Both the position numbers and the translations under genes were made by a program. Below the pieces are notes generated by a model, which was given only the letters and a program-made list of their open reading frames with translations, was not told the DNA's origin and did not search any database. Below are positions 46,093 to 55,173 of a stretch of DNA of 64,000 nt, piece by piece. The stretch's first letter is position 1. Each line of letters opens with the position of its first letter. The DNA comes from Streptococcus sp. bf_0095 (lineage in GTDB: Bacteria > Bacillota > Bacilli > Lactobacillales > Streptococcaceae): the NCBI RefSeq assembly GCF_004166885.1, contig NZ_RCYU01000001.1:124001-188000 (forward strand), read 5' to 3'.

Positions 46093-47950
46093 GAAAAAAG
46101 CTAGCTGGGGCTCTCTCGTACGCTTGCTAGACTATATGTGGAAACAATATAAGTTTGTTCTCCTACTAGCGGCTATCCTCATTGTGGCAGCCTCCCTCTC
46201 TACGGTCTATATTACCTCCTCTATCCGGGCCTTGGTGGACCAATACATCCAACCTATGTTAGATAGTGGTAGCAAGGACTTTGGTCCTCTCCTCAGCTTC
46301 TTGATGATGCTGGCAGTAGTCGGTATTTTGGGTGTTTTGGCCAACTATGGCTTCTCCCTCATTATGGCGACAGTATCTCAGGATACATTGCGCTCTCTGC
46401 GGAACCAGCTCTTTGCCCGTATGCAGAAGCTCCCTGTGAAGTACTTTGATACCCACCAGCACGGGGATATCATGTCTATCTATACCAATGACATCGACGC
46501 CCTTCGCCAAGCGATCGAGCAGTCTATCCCGCAGCTCTTGCAGTCTGCCATCACGATCATCGGTGTAGCAGTCAGCATGCTTATGATCAGTCCTCTCCTT
46601 TTCCTTCTTGTTCTTTCGATGGTCGGCGTCATGGCCTATGTCATCAAGGATATCTCAGGCAAGTCTGGTCGCTATTTCGCTGATCAGCAAAAGAACCTAG
46701 GGATTGAAAATGGCTTTATCGAAGAGATGATGGCTGGTCAAAAGGTAGTCAAGGCCTTTGTCCACGAAGAAGAGAGTATTGAAGCCTTTGAGCGGATCAA
46801 TGACCAACTCTTTGAATCTTCTTATCAGGCCAACCGCTATGCAAATGTCCTGATGCCAATCTTGGGGAACCTGGGAAATGTCTCCTTCGTCTTGACCTCA
46901 TTGGTCGGAGGGATCTTCGCCTTGAATGGGATCAGTGGCCTCACCATTGGTGGCCTCATGGCCTTCCTCCAGCTCAACCGTTCCTTCAACGGGCCTATCA
47001 CTCAAGTATCGCAACAGTTGAACTTTGTCCTCATGGCTCTAGCTGGGGCAGATCGGATCTTTGATCTCTTGGATGAAGAAGTCGAAGTGGATGAAGGGAA
47101 AGTGACCTTGGTCAACTATGAAGAGGTCGATGGTCGCATGGTCATCACTGATAAGAAGACCAACCTCTGGGCTTGGAAACACCCGCGGGAAAATGGAGAC
47201 TATGAACTGGTCAAGCTGGTCGGAAATGTCGTCTTTAACAATGTAGACTTCTCTTACAATGATAAGAACCAAATCCTCTACGATATCAACCTCTATGCGG
47301 ACAAGGGGCAAAAGGTGGCCTTTGTCGGCGCGACAGGAGCAGGGAAGACCACCATTACCAACTTGATCAACCGTTTCTACGATATTCAATCAGGATCTAT
47401 CACCTATGATGGTATCGATGTGAAGCTGATCGAGAAGGCTTCGCTCCGTCGTTCGCTAGGGATTGTCTTGCAGGATACCCACCTCTTCACTGGAACGATC
47501 GCAGAAAATATCGCCTATGGTCGATCAGATGCGACCCGGGAGGAAATCCTGGAAGCAGCTCGCATTGCCAATGTGGATTCCTTTGTCAAACATTTGGACC
47601 AAGGCTACGATACTGTCTTGAGCGATGATGGAGCTGGTCTATCCAACGGTCAACGTCAGCTGATAGCCATTGCGCGTGCTGCCTTGGCCAATGCGCCGGT
47701 CTTGATCCTTGATGAAGCGACCTCCTCGATTGACTCACGGACAGAGAAGATGGTTCAAGAGGGGATGGATCGTCTGATGGCCGGACGGACCGTCTTTGTC
47801 ATCGCCCACCGTCTCTCTACCATTGTCAACTCGGACGTGATCATGGTCATGGACAAGGGACGCATCATCGAGCGAGGCAACCATGCTTCCTTGATGGCAG
47901 AACGCGGGACTTATTACCGCCTCTACACCGGTGGTCTTGAAATTGATTAA
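46082..47950 (+). CDS. Heterodimeric ABC multidrug exporter, subunit 2
   Basis: A 622-residue half-transporter starting MKNKKKASWGSLVRLLDYM. Six membrane helices, then an ATPase domain with GATGAGKTT and Walker B VLILDEATSSID with the catalytic Glu. Its signature is LSNGQRQL rather than LSGGQ. That asymmetry mirrors subunit 1 and fits one working and one degenerate ATP site. The extra length is a roughly 40-residue insertion before the ATPase core (LWAWKHPRENGDYELV region). AAAGGAGG lies before the ATG at 46082, which is preferred over the longer open frame. Confidence 0.88.
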   Translation: MKNKKKASWGSLVRLLDYMWKQYKFVLLLAAILIVAASLSTVYITSSIRALVDQYIQPMLDSGSKDFGPLLSFLMMLAVVGILGVLANYGFSLIMATVSQDTLRSLRNQLFARMQKLPVKYFDTHQHGDIMSIYTNDIDALRQAIEQSIPQLLQSAITIIGVAVSMLMISPLLFLLVLSMVGVMAYVIKDISGKSGRYFADQQKNLGIENGFIEEMMAGQKVVKAFVHEEESIEAFERINDQLFESSYQANRYANVLMPILGNLGNVSFVLTSLVGGIFALNGISGLTIGGLMAFLQLNRSFNGPITQVSQQLNFVLMALAGADRIFDLLDEEVEVDEGKVTLVNYEEVDGRMVITDKKTNLWAWKHPRENGDYELVKLVGNVVFNNVDFSYNDKNQILYDINLYADKGQKVAFVGATGAGKTTITNLINRFYDIQSGSITYDGIDVKLIEKASLRRSLGIVLQDTHLFTGTIAENIAYGRSDATREEILEAARIANVDSFVKHLDQGYDTVLSDDGAGLSNGQRQLIAIARAALANAPVLILDEATSSIDSRTEKMVQEGMDRLMAGRTVFVIAHRLSTIVNSDVIMVMDKGRIIERGNHASLMAERGTYYRLYTGGLEID

Positions 47951-47955
47951 CACAA

Positions 47956-47986
47956 AAAAAAGTCTGAGCGTTGGCTCAGGCTTTTT
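47956..47986 (+). terminator. Terminator after the ABC exporter operon
   Basis: AAAAAGTCTGAGC, loop GTTG, GCTCAGGCTTTTT. Confidence 0.9.
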
Positions 47987-48009
47987 GCTTATGGATAATG
48001 TTGTCTTTG

Positions 48010-48094
48010 AAACTTTCCTTAGGTGAGATCAGACGTCAGCGAACTTCGAAGAAGTTCCATGACTTAGTTTTGAACCTGTAGTTTCAAAATTTCC
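48010..48094 (+). repeat. Partial family A element (copy 3)
   Basis: Begins AAACTTTCCTTAGGTGAG like copies 1 and 2, with the GAACTTC...GAAGTTC and AGTTTTGAA...TTTCAAAA stems, then breaks off at TTTCCGTGAGGCTGG where a family-B repeat begins. The right half of the element is missing. Confidence 0.75.
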
Positions 48095-48096
48095 GT

Positions 48097-48276
48097 GAGG
48101 CTGGGACAAAAGTTCTAGCCTCTAAATTGTCTTTGGATTGTTGATCAAGACGCAGTGGTTGAGTGGGCTCTACAACGCTGATTTCATCAGCTTTTATAGT
48201 CCTACTCAACTGTGCGGAGGTGGGACGACGAAATCGAATTCTAACGAATTACCGATTTCTGTCCCACTCTCTTTTT
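48097..48276 (-). repeat. 180-bp structured repeat, family B copy 3
   Basis: Same orientation as copy 2, from GAGGCTGGGACAAAAG to CTGTCCCACTCTC and a T-run. It directly abuts the broken end of the family A copy, so it probably inserted into it. Confidence 0.85.
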
Positions 48277-48343
48277 ATGACTTCACTCATTTCCATGGTA
48301 TAATGGGGGGACTATTCATAGAGAAGATCAAAAGGAGACAAGA

Positions 48344-48721
48344 GTGGATCAAAAACATCACTGTCAAGTCCTATGGGCGAAAAATAAATACCTGGTACTG
48401 AGTCGTTCTAGTAATATCTACAAGGAGATCCGAGAATACCTTAAGCAAGACCAGGTGGAGGTCAGCCACGTCGAGGACCTGATCCAGCAAGCTCTGGCCT
48501 TGCCGGAAAATCGTGGCCAGGTCTCCAATGCCTTTCAGCATATCTGGGGTTATTTCAAAAAGCAGGCGACTGCAGAGGAAAAGGCGGACTTTATGTTGCT
48601 ACTTGAGAAGTACCAGCATGGGCAAGCTCGCCAAGAGGATCTTATCAAGGGAATCCAAAATCTCCTTGAGCGCTATCCTAATCGCTATTTACAAGATTCG
48701 ACGCTACTAGGAGGTCAATAG
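48344..48721 (+). CDS. YbgA-like DUF1722 protein
   Basis: A 125-residue protein starting at GTG 48344 with AAAGGAG in front and an extended -10 (TGG-TATAAT, near 48297). WAKNKYLVLSRSSNIYKEI and FQHIWGYFKKQ, with a helical C-terminus ending in RYPNRYLQDST, fit DUF1722. In other bacteria this domain is fused to or encoded near photolyase and DUF523 proteins, suggesting a DNA-repair link. It is one base upstream of the DNA glycosylase-like gene. Confidence 0.8.
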   Translation: MDQKHHCQVLWAKNKYLVLSRSSNIYKEIREYLKQDQVEVSHVEDLIQQALALPENRGQVSNAFQHIWGYFKKQATAEEKADFMLLLEKYQHGQARQEDLIKGIQNLLERYPNRYLQDSTLLGGQ

Positions 48722-49087
48722 ATGAGACTCTGGCACCAAGACTTGATTCCCAAACTCCCTCGTCCCCAGCTCCTGGGCCAACACCGGGAATGCTGCGCCC
48801 TAAGGGGCAATGGCTGGGGCAAGAAGCACGCGACGGTCAACTATGTCTTTGACTACTCGCCTTATCGCCTCTATGCCTATCACCGTTTGATCATGGAGGA
48901 GATGACCATTCGTGGATACAAGGTCAGCCAAGAGTGGTGGGATCCGACCTACCGAGGCAAGACCTGCCCAGCCTATCCAGAACTGGAAAAGGAAGCTTTG
49001 AGTGCCCCCATCTATCCTGAGCACCAAGCTACTTACCTCCAAGAATGCTTGGAGAATCTAGCAGAAAAGGGAATTCAACTAGACTAA
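48722..49087 (+). CDS. Pyrimidine-dimer DNA glycosylase-like protein (Pyr_excise/TIGR02328)
   Basis: A 121-residue protein, MRLWHQDLIPKLPRPQLLGQHRECCALRG at the start by residue order, then GWGKKHATVNYVFDYSPYRLYAYHRLI. This is the pattern of the small Pyr_excise family related to T4 endonuclease V, which starts repair of UV pyrimidine dimers. Activity is inferred from family. It starts immediately after the YbgA stop, with AGGAGG in front, so the two form a likely repair operon. Confidence 0.8.
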   Translation: MRLWHQDLIPKLPRPQLLGQHRECCALRGNGWGKKHATVNYVFDYSPYRLYAYHRLIMEEMTIRGYKVSQEWWDPTYRGKTCPAYPELEKEALSAPIYPEHQATYLQECLENLAEKGIQLD

Positions 49088-49088
49088 G

Positions 49089-49118
49089 AAAAACGAACCA
49101 GACCAGGTTCGTTTTTTT
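49089..49118 (+). terminator. Terminator after the repair operon
   Basis: AAAAACGAACC, AGACCA, GGTTCGTTTTTTT. Confidence 0.92.
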
Positions 49119-49140
49119 GCGCGAAAAACCAACAAAATGC

Positions 49141-49178
49141 TTTGAAAGCGTTAATTTCTTTCCCAAACATGCTATAAT
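49141..49178 (+). promoter_or_regulatory. Promoter of the hsd operon with near-cre site
   Basis: TATAAT at 49173-49178. TTGAAAGCGTTAAT (49142-49155) resembles a catabolite-response element and would overlap the -35; it departs from the streptococcal cre consensus in its 3' part. A 15-codon ORF (MKAVATPELEIERAE, 49213-49260) sits between promoter and hsdR; I cannot tell if it is translated. Confidence 0.45.
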
Positions 49179-49283
49179 AATAGGAGATTATGCACAGGAA
49201 AAGGATAGACGGATGAAGGCAGTAGCAACTCCAGAACTTGAGATTGAAAGAGCGGAGTAGCACAGCTTTAATAGGATGATGAT

Positions 49284-52200
49284 ATGAAAAGACAAAAAGA
49301 TTTTTCTGAACTAACCAGGGTACAAATCCCAGCAGCCCTGCACCTCATGCGTATGGGCTATACCTATCTTCCACGCAATGGGAAGGAGATTGCAGAAAGA
49401 GATCCAGATACCAACATTCTTGTATCTGTTTTTAAGGAGCAATTTTTAAAATTTAACAACTACTTGACAGAGGATGACTTTGAGAGAGAACTAGCCAATA
49501 TCAAGTTGGAACTGGATCAAAACGACTTGGGACGTTCTTTCTTTAAACGTCTGCAAGGTCAGGAAGATGCCATTTATATTGATTGGGAGTATCCTGAAGC
49601 CAACACCTTCCATCTAGCCCTTGAAGTTACTTGCCAAAATGGTCAGGATGAATTTCGCCCAGATATCGTTATTTTTGTCAATGGTCTGCCTCTTTCTTAT
49701 ATCGAGGTTAAACAGCCCAACGCTATCCGTGATGGGAAGACTGGGATACAGTCAGAGCAGGACAGAACCAGATACCGTTTTGAAAACCGTAAGTTCCGTC
49801 GTTTTAACAATATCACCCAGTTGATAGCCCTCTCTGATAACTTGCCCTATATCAGTGGACAAGGTCAGCAAAAACAGGGTTCTTATTACGGTTCAAACGC
49901 CTATTCAAAAACCAAATTTAATGCTTTCAAGGAAGAAAGAGAAGAAGATTTCCTTCATTCCCTTACTACACTAACCGAGGAGCAAATCGACTTTGTTCTA
50001 GAAGACATGAATCGCTTTGCTCTCAAGTCCCAGCCAGAGTTTACTACAAACCTAAACTCTGATACCCCATGTAATGCTTTCCTGACTTCTTTATGCCAGA
50101 AGGAACGCCTGCTTTTTATGCTTCGTTTTGGTCTGGTCTATGTCGAAGAAGAAAGCAAGGATGGTCAGATACAGTTGCAGAAGCACGTCATGCGCTATCC
50201 TCAGTATTTTGCGACACGTGCCATCGAAGAAACGATCGCAAAAGGTGTTAAGAAGGGAGTTATCTGGCATACCCAAGGTTCAGGTAAGACTGCCTTGGCT
50301 TTCTTTAATATCCGCTATCTGACCAATTATTTCTCAAAAGAGGGAATCGTTCCTCAGTTTTACTTCGTCGTCGATCGTTTGGACTTGGCAGACCAGGCCT
50401 TTAAGGAATTCACCAAACGAGGCCTCAAGGTTAAGCGCATCAATAACCCACAAGAACTGAATCAAAAACAAGACGGTTATGATGTCGCTGTGGTCAATAT
50501 TCAGAAATTCAAGGATGATTCGGATCTGACAGACCGATCTGGCTATGATCTCAATCGTCAAAATATCTACTTTATTGATGAAGCCCACCGTTCTTACAAT
50601 GAACGAGGTTCCTATCTGCCAAATCTCTATCAGGCAGATACCAAGGCCATTAAGATTGCCTTGACGGGAACGCCATTGATCACCTATAAGAAAGATGGCA
50701 AGACCAAGGAAAGTCATGTGACCACGCGTGATATCTTTGGGGACTATATCCACAAATATTACTACAACCAGTCTATCGATGACGGCTTTACCCTACGCTT
50801 GATGCGAGAAGATATCGAGACTTCGTATAAAGATAATCTTAGATCTATCAACGAAGAAATTCAACGTGGCGACCTATCCAAGGAAGATATATTTGCCCAT
50901 CCGCATTACGTAGAACCTATGTTGGACTTTATCATCGAGGACTTTAATCGTGCGCGTGATCTGGTCTTTGATGATCAGACTATTGGTGGCATGATTGTCT
51001 GTGATTCGTCCAAGCAGGCACGTGAGCTTGAAAAGCAATTGGAAGAACGTCGTCAAGCTGGTTCAACCAAGTTGACTTCGGCTCTTATCCTTCACGATGA
51101 GGGTGACAAGGAAGAGAAGAAAGATAAGGTAGACGCCTACAAGGAAGGCAAGATTGACCTTATCATCGTCTATTCCATGCTCCTGACAGGTTTTGATGCC
51201 CCTCGTCTCAAGCGCCTCTATCTAGGGCGCAAGATCAAGGCTCACAATCTTTTACAGACTCTAACCCGTGTCAATCGCCCCTACAAGGACTATCTCTTTG
51301 GCTATGTCATCGACTTTGCGGATATTTCCAAGGAGTTTGACAAGACCAACCGCGCCTATCTGGAAGAGCTCAATCAAGAGTATGATGTGACTCTGACAGG
51401 AGAAAAGGGTGAGGATGTTTTTGGCTCTCTCTTTGTGTCAGCAGAAGATATTTCTGAAGAGTTGAGCAAGACCGAGCATATCCTCATCGACTATCCAACG
51501 GACAATCTAGAGTACTTCTCCCAAGCCATCAACGATATCAAGGATAGGAAGCAGTTAATCGATCTTCGTAAGGCCTTGGAGTCTATCAAGCAGTACTACA
51601 ATATCGCACGGCTCCTTGGCTACGAACACCTGCTCCAGCAGATTGACATCGCTCAGATTGCAATCCTGCTCAATATCCTCTCTAGACGGATGCTGACACT
51701 GTCTCTGATAGATAAACCAGATGATTTCTCAAGTCGGACACTCTTAAATCTTGCCATGTCTGAAACTAGCTTTAGCTTTGTTAAGATTGCAGAAGAAGAA
51801 CTTCGCCTAGCAGCCAATGACCTAGAAGATTGGAGATATCGGGTAGCTGGTAGGATTAAAAAACAGCGTGATGAAAAGGATCCTGAGTGGGTCTCTCTCT
51901 ACGAAGAATTCCAACGTATCATGCAAAAACATTTTATCTATGGTCAAGAAGGCTATACAATGGAGAATATCAAAGAAACCCAAAAAGACTACGAAGAACT
52001 CTTTAAGTCCGTGGAGGATTATCATACTCGTATGAGACGTCTAACCATGAACTTTAATGGAGATAAGATGGCGGCTCGTTCCTACAAACACGTGACCAAG
52101 TCGACTATGGTCAGTGAATTTCCAGCTATTTACCATGTTATCAAAGATTCTAAGGTTAAATTAGACCATAGAATCGGTCAAAATCAAGGGATTCTAGATA

Positions 52201-52352
52201 ATGAGGAATATTTAAAGCGAATGATTCGTGAGCAAGCACGCAAAGAGATGAAAAGTACAGAATCAGCTGGAAACGAAAAGTTGACAAAACAAGACTTCAA
52301 CAATCTTGTTGAAGCTTTATTTGAAGAATATGAACAGGAATACCAACACTAA
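49284..52352 (+). CDS. hsdR: Type I restriction enzyme HsdR subunit
   Basis: A 1022-residue HsdR. The N-terminal nuclease has a PD-(D/E)xK core (FRPDIVIFVNGLPLSYIEVKQ), followed by a superfamily 2 translocase with QGSGKT (331-336), DEAH (432-435) and LTGTPL, and a C-terminal helical part that docks on HsdM. It cuts unmethylated DNA after translocation. The stop overlaps the hsdM ATG by one base. The gene looks intact. Confidence 0.95.
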   Translation: MKRQKDFSELTRVQIPAALHLMRMGYTYLPRNGKEIAERDPDTNILVSVFKEQFLKFNNYLTEDDFERELANIKLELDQNDLGRSFFKRLQGQEDAIYIDWEYPEANTFHLALEVTCQNGQDEFRPDIVIFVNGLPLSYIEVKQPNAIRDGKTGIQSEQDRTRYRFENRKFRRFNNITQLIALSDNLPYISGQGQQKQGSYYGSNAYSKTKFNAFKEEREEDFLHSLTTLTEEQIDFVLEDMNRFALKSQPEFTTNLNSDTPCNAFLTSLCQKERLLFMLRFGLVYVEEESKDGQIQLQKHVMRYPQYFATRAIEETIAKGVKKGVIWHTQGSGKTALAFFNIRYLTNYFSKEGIVPQFYFVVDRLDLADQAFKEFTKRGLKVKRINNPQELNQKQDGYDVAVVNIQKFKDDSDLTDRSGYDLNRQNIYFIDEAHRSYNERGSYLPNLYQADTKAIKIALTGTPLITYKKDGKTKESHVTTRDIFGDYIHKYYYNQSIDDGFTLRLMREDIETSYKDNLRSINEEIQRGDLSKEDIFAHPHYVEPMLDFIIEDFNRARDLVFDDQTIGGMIVCDSSKQARELEKQLEERRQAGSTKLTSALILHDEGDKEEKKDKVDAYKEGKIDLIIVYSMLLTGFDAPRLKRLYLGRKIKAHNLLQTLTRVNRPYKDYLFGYVIDFADISKEFDKTNRAYLEELNQEYDVTLTGEKGEDVFGSLFVSAEDISEELSKTEHILIDYPTDNLEYFSQAINDIKDRKQLIDLRKALESIKQYYNIARLLGYEHLLQQIDIAQIAILLNILSRRMLTLSLIDKPDDFSSRTLLNLAMSETSFSFVKIAEEELRLAANDLEDWRYRVAGRIKKQRDEKDPEWVSLYEEFQRIMQKHFIYGQEGYTMENIKETQKDYEELFKSVEDYHTRMRRLTMNFNGDKMAARSYKHVTKSTMVSEFPAIYHVIKDSKVKLDHRIGQNQGILDNEEYLKRMIREQARKEMKSTESAGNEKLTKQDFNNLVEALFEEYEQEYQH

Positions 52353-53956
52353 TGAATGAAACATACAAAGTCCAAGTCCAAGGCTTGGTAGATGATTTGA
52401 AAGCTGTCTTTACTCATGCGGGACTAGGAGGAGAAGCGGGTGAGTACAAACTCCTCACCCAGTCCTTCCTCTACAAATTTTTAAATGACAAATATTTGTA
52501 TCAAGCCAAGGTCCTAGATGAGTCCAACACCTATGAAAACTTGTTGGCTATGAGTGAGGAAGACTACGAATGGCTCTTGGAGGATATCGGTACCAGCACG
52601 GCTTGGCTCAAGCCAGACCAGTTGATCGAAACCCTCCATCGTCAGCAAAATGAGCCGACTTTTTACGAAACTTTTGAAAATACCCTCAACCAAATCGCCA
52701 TTGACAATAACGATATCTTCTCTGTGCATACAGAAGGAGACACAACTGTTCGTCTCTTTACGGAGCGTCTGATTACCGATAACATCTCAGATAGTAGTAA
52801 GCGCAACGAAGTTGCCAAATCCATCATCAATCTTCTTGCACGCGTCAAGTTTGATGAAGCTATTTTTTCACAAGGTTTTGACTTTTTCTCTACCCTCTTT
52901 GAGTATATGATCAAGGACTACAACAAAGATGGTGGGGGGACCTATGCTGAGTACTATACACCTCACTCAGTAGCTAAGATTATCGCGGATATCTTGGTGG
53001 GAAATGACCAACCGTCAAACGTGCGTATCTATGATCCGTCAGCAGGTTCGGGTACCTTGCTTATGAATCTAGCTAGTCGTATTGGTGTGGAAAAAACTAC
53101 AGTCTATAGCCAGGATATCTCGCAAAAGTCCTCTAATCTCCTCCGTCTTAATCTGATTTTGAATGGATTGCAACACTCCATCCATAATATCGTTGAAGGA
53201 AATACCATTCTGCGGAATCGTCATCCTGAAAAGATGGACTATATCGTGTCGAACCCTCCTTTCAAGCTGGACTTTTCAGAGTGGCGTGACCAAGTGGAGA
53301 TCTTGCCAGAAGCTAGCGAGCGATTCTTTGCAGGAGTGCCAAAGGTTCCAGCCAAGTCTAAGGACAAGATGGCTATCTATGAGCTCTTTGTTCAGCATAT
53401 CATCTACTCCTTGAAACCAGATGGTAAAGCAGCTGTTGTCTTGCCGACAGGCTTTATCACTGCCCAGTCAGGGATTGATAAGGCCATCCGTCAACACTTA
53501 GTGGACAATCAAATGCTGGCAGGTGTTGTTTCCATGCCGTCCAATATTTTTGCGACGACAGGAACCAACGTTTCTATCCTATTTATTGATAAGAAAAATA
53601 AGGGTGATGTCGTCCTCATCGATGCTTCAAATCTCGGAACCAAGGTCAAGGAAGGCAAGAACCAAAAGACTGTACTGTCTCCTGAGGAAGAGCAAAAGAT
53701 CGTCGAGACCTTTATCAAGAAAGAAGCCGTCGAAGATTTTTCTGTTACTGTCTCTTATGAGGATATCAAGGAGAAAAACTACTCTCTCAGCGCAGGTCAG
53801 TACTTTGACATCAAAATCGACTATGTAGATATCACAGCAGAAGAGTTTGAAGCCAAGATGACCGCCTTTCAAAACAAACTCTCAGACCTCTTCCAGCAAT
53901 CGCATGCATTGGAGCAGGAGATTGAAGAGCAAATGAAGGGGATCAAGTATGAGTGA
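52352..53956 (+). CDS. hsdM: Type I restriction-modification methyltransferase HsdM
   Basis: A 534-residue N6-adenine methyltransferase. An N-terminal helical domain is followed by YYTPHSVAKIIADIL, the SAM-binding DPSAGSGTLL (motif I, about 228-237) and the catalytic NPPF (301-304). Two copies with one HsdS form the modification enzyme. It overlaps hsdS by 8 bp. GC is ordinary: 34 of 60 bases in 53281-53340, in contrast to the target-recognition parts of hsdS. Confidence 0.95.
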   Translation: MNETYKVQVQGLVDDLKAVFTHAGLGGEAGEYKLLTQSFLYKFLNDKYLYQAKVLDESNTYENLLAMSEEDYEWLLEDIGTSTAWLKPDQLIETLHRQQNEPTFYETFENTLNQIAIDNNDIFSVHTEGDTTVRLFTERLITDNISDSSKRNEVAKSIINLLARVKFDEAIFSQGFDFFSTLFEYMIKDYNKDGGGTYAEYYTPHSVAKIIADILVGNDQPSNVRIYDPSAGSGTLLMNLASRIGVEKTTVYSQDISQKSSNLLRLNLILNGLQHSIHNIVEGNTILRNRHPEKMDYIVSNPPFKLDFSEWRDQVEILPEASERFFAGVPKVPAKSKDKMAIYELFVQHIIYSLKPDGKAAVVLPTGFITAQSGIDKAIRQHLVDNQMLAGVVSMPSNIFATTGTNVSILFIDKKNKGDVVLIDASNLGTKVKEGKNQKTVLSPEEEQKIVETFIKKEAVEDFSVTVSYEDIKEKNYSLSAGQYFDIKIDYVDITAEEFEAKMTAFQNKLSDLFQQSHALEQEIEEQMKGIKYE

Positions 53957-55172
53957 GTGGAAATCATTAAGTAGTATCACTTCTAAAATTGGAAGTGGAT
54001 CAACTCCGAGAGGTGGGAATTCTGTCTATTCTGATAGTGGAATATCTTTTATCAGGAGTCAAAATGTTCTGGATATGGATTTTTCTACAGAAAATTTGGC
54101 TTTCATAAATGATGAACAAGCAGAAAAGTTAAATAATGTAATTGTAGAAAAGAATGATATATTATTAAATATCACTGGTGACTCTATTGCAAGATGTACA
54201 GTTGTTCCAGAAGAAATATTACCAGCTAGAGTAAACCAACATGTTTCGATAATTCGATGTAAGAATACAGAGGAATCTAAATATGTCATGTATTATCTTC
54301 AATACATGAAAAAGTACTTATTACAGATATCTAAAGTTGGTGGAACTAGAAACGCTTTGACCAAAGAAGCAATAGGGAAATTACCGATAAAAATATCTGA
54401 TGATTGTAATAAAATTTCAAAAATATTAGATAATATTGACCAAAAAATCCAAACCAATAACCAAATCAACCAAGAGTTGGAAGCCATGGCTAAGGCACTC
54501 TATGACTACTGGTTTGTGCAGTTTGATTTTCCAGACCAGAATGGCAAACCCTACAAATCATCAGGCGGAAAGATGGTCTATAACCCAGAACTCAAACGCG
54601 AAATCCCAGAGGGGTGGGGAGTGGAGAAGTTGGGGGATATTACAATATGCCATGACTCAAAAAGAGTTCCATTATCTAGTAATGATAGAGAGCTTGTAAA
54701 AGGGAAAATACCGTATTATGGTGCAACTGGCATAATGGATTATGTCAATGATTATATTTTTGACGGAGATTATGTTTTAATGGCTGAAGATGGTTCTGTA
54801 ATGACAGAGACAGGAACCCCTATTTTACAACGTATTTCAGGGAAAAATTGGGTAAACAATCACGCTCATGTTCTAGAACCAGTTAAGAATCATAGTTGTA
54901 AACTTCTTATGATGCTATTGAAGGATGTTTCAGTTATGAAAATTAAAACAGGTTCAATTCAAATGAAAATTAATCAAGAAAATATGAACAAAATTGTAGT
55001 CCCTGCAATTCCGTTGGAATTATTATTTGAGATTAATCAAAAATTAGAAGTAATTGATAAACAGCAACTTAATTTAATCGAAGAGAATAAACAACTCACC
55101 CAACTGCGCGATTGGCTCTTGCCAATGCTGATGAATGGACAGGTGAAGGTGGAGTGGGGGAAAGAGGCATAA
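53949..55172 (+). CDS. hsdS: Type I restriction specificity subunit HsdS
   Basis: A 407-residue HsdS with two target-recognition domains (about 1-150 and 220-365), each followed by a conserved helical spacer (QKIQTNNQINQELEAMAKALYDYWF in the middle; LIEENKQLTQLRDWLLPMLMNG at the end). The recognition domains are AT-rich (13 G+C of 60 at 54121-54180), while the central spacer is not (28 of 60 at 54541-54600), a sign of domain exchange. No second hsdS or recombinase lies nearby. The recognition sequence cannot be read from sequence. Confidence 0.93.
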   Translation: MSEWKSLSSITSKIGSGSTPRGGNSVYSDSGISFIRSQNVLDMDFSTENLAFINDEQAEKLNNVIVEKNDILLNITGDSIARCTVVPEEILPARVNQHVSIIRCKNTEESKYVMYYLQYMKKYLLQISKVGGTRNALTKEAIGKLPIKISDDCNKISKILDNIDQKIQTNNQINQELEAMAKALYDYWFVQFDFPDQNGKPYKSSGGKMVYNPELKREIPEGWGVEKLGDITICHDSKRVPLSSNDRELVKGKIPYYGATGIMDYVNDYIFDGDYVLMAEDGSVMTETGTPILQRISGKNWVNNHAHVLEPVKNHSCKLLMMLLKDVSVMKIKTGSIQMKINQENMNKIVVPAIPLELLFEINQKLEVIDKQQLNLIEENKQLTQLRDWLLPMLMNGQVKVEWGKEA

Positions 55173-55173
55173 A

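Noticed and set aside
49045..49260. 71-codon open frame across the end of the glycosylase-like gene and the terminator
   Set aside because: It overlaps a real gene, runs through a terminator hairpin and has no ribosome site at its start; only its last 15 codons have a possible ATG with a weak site.
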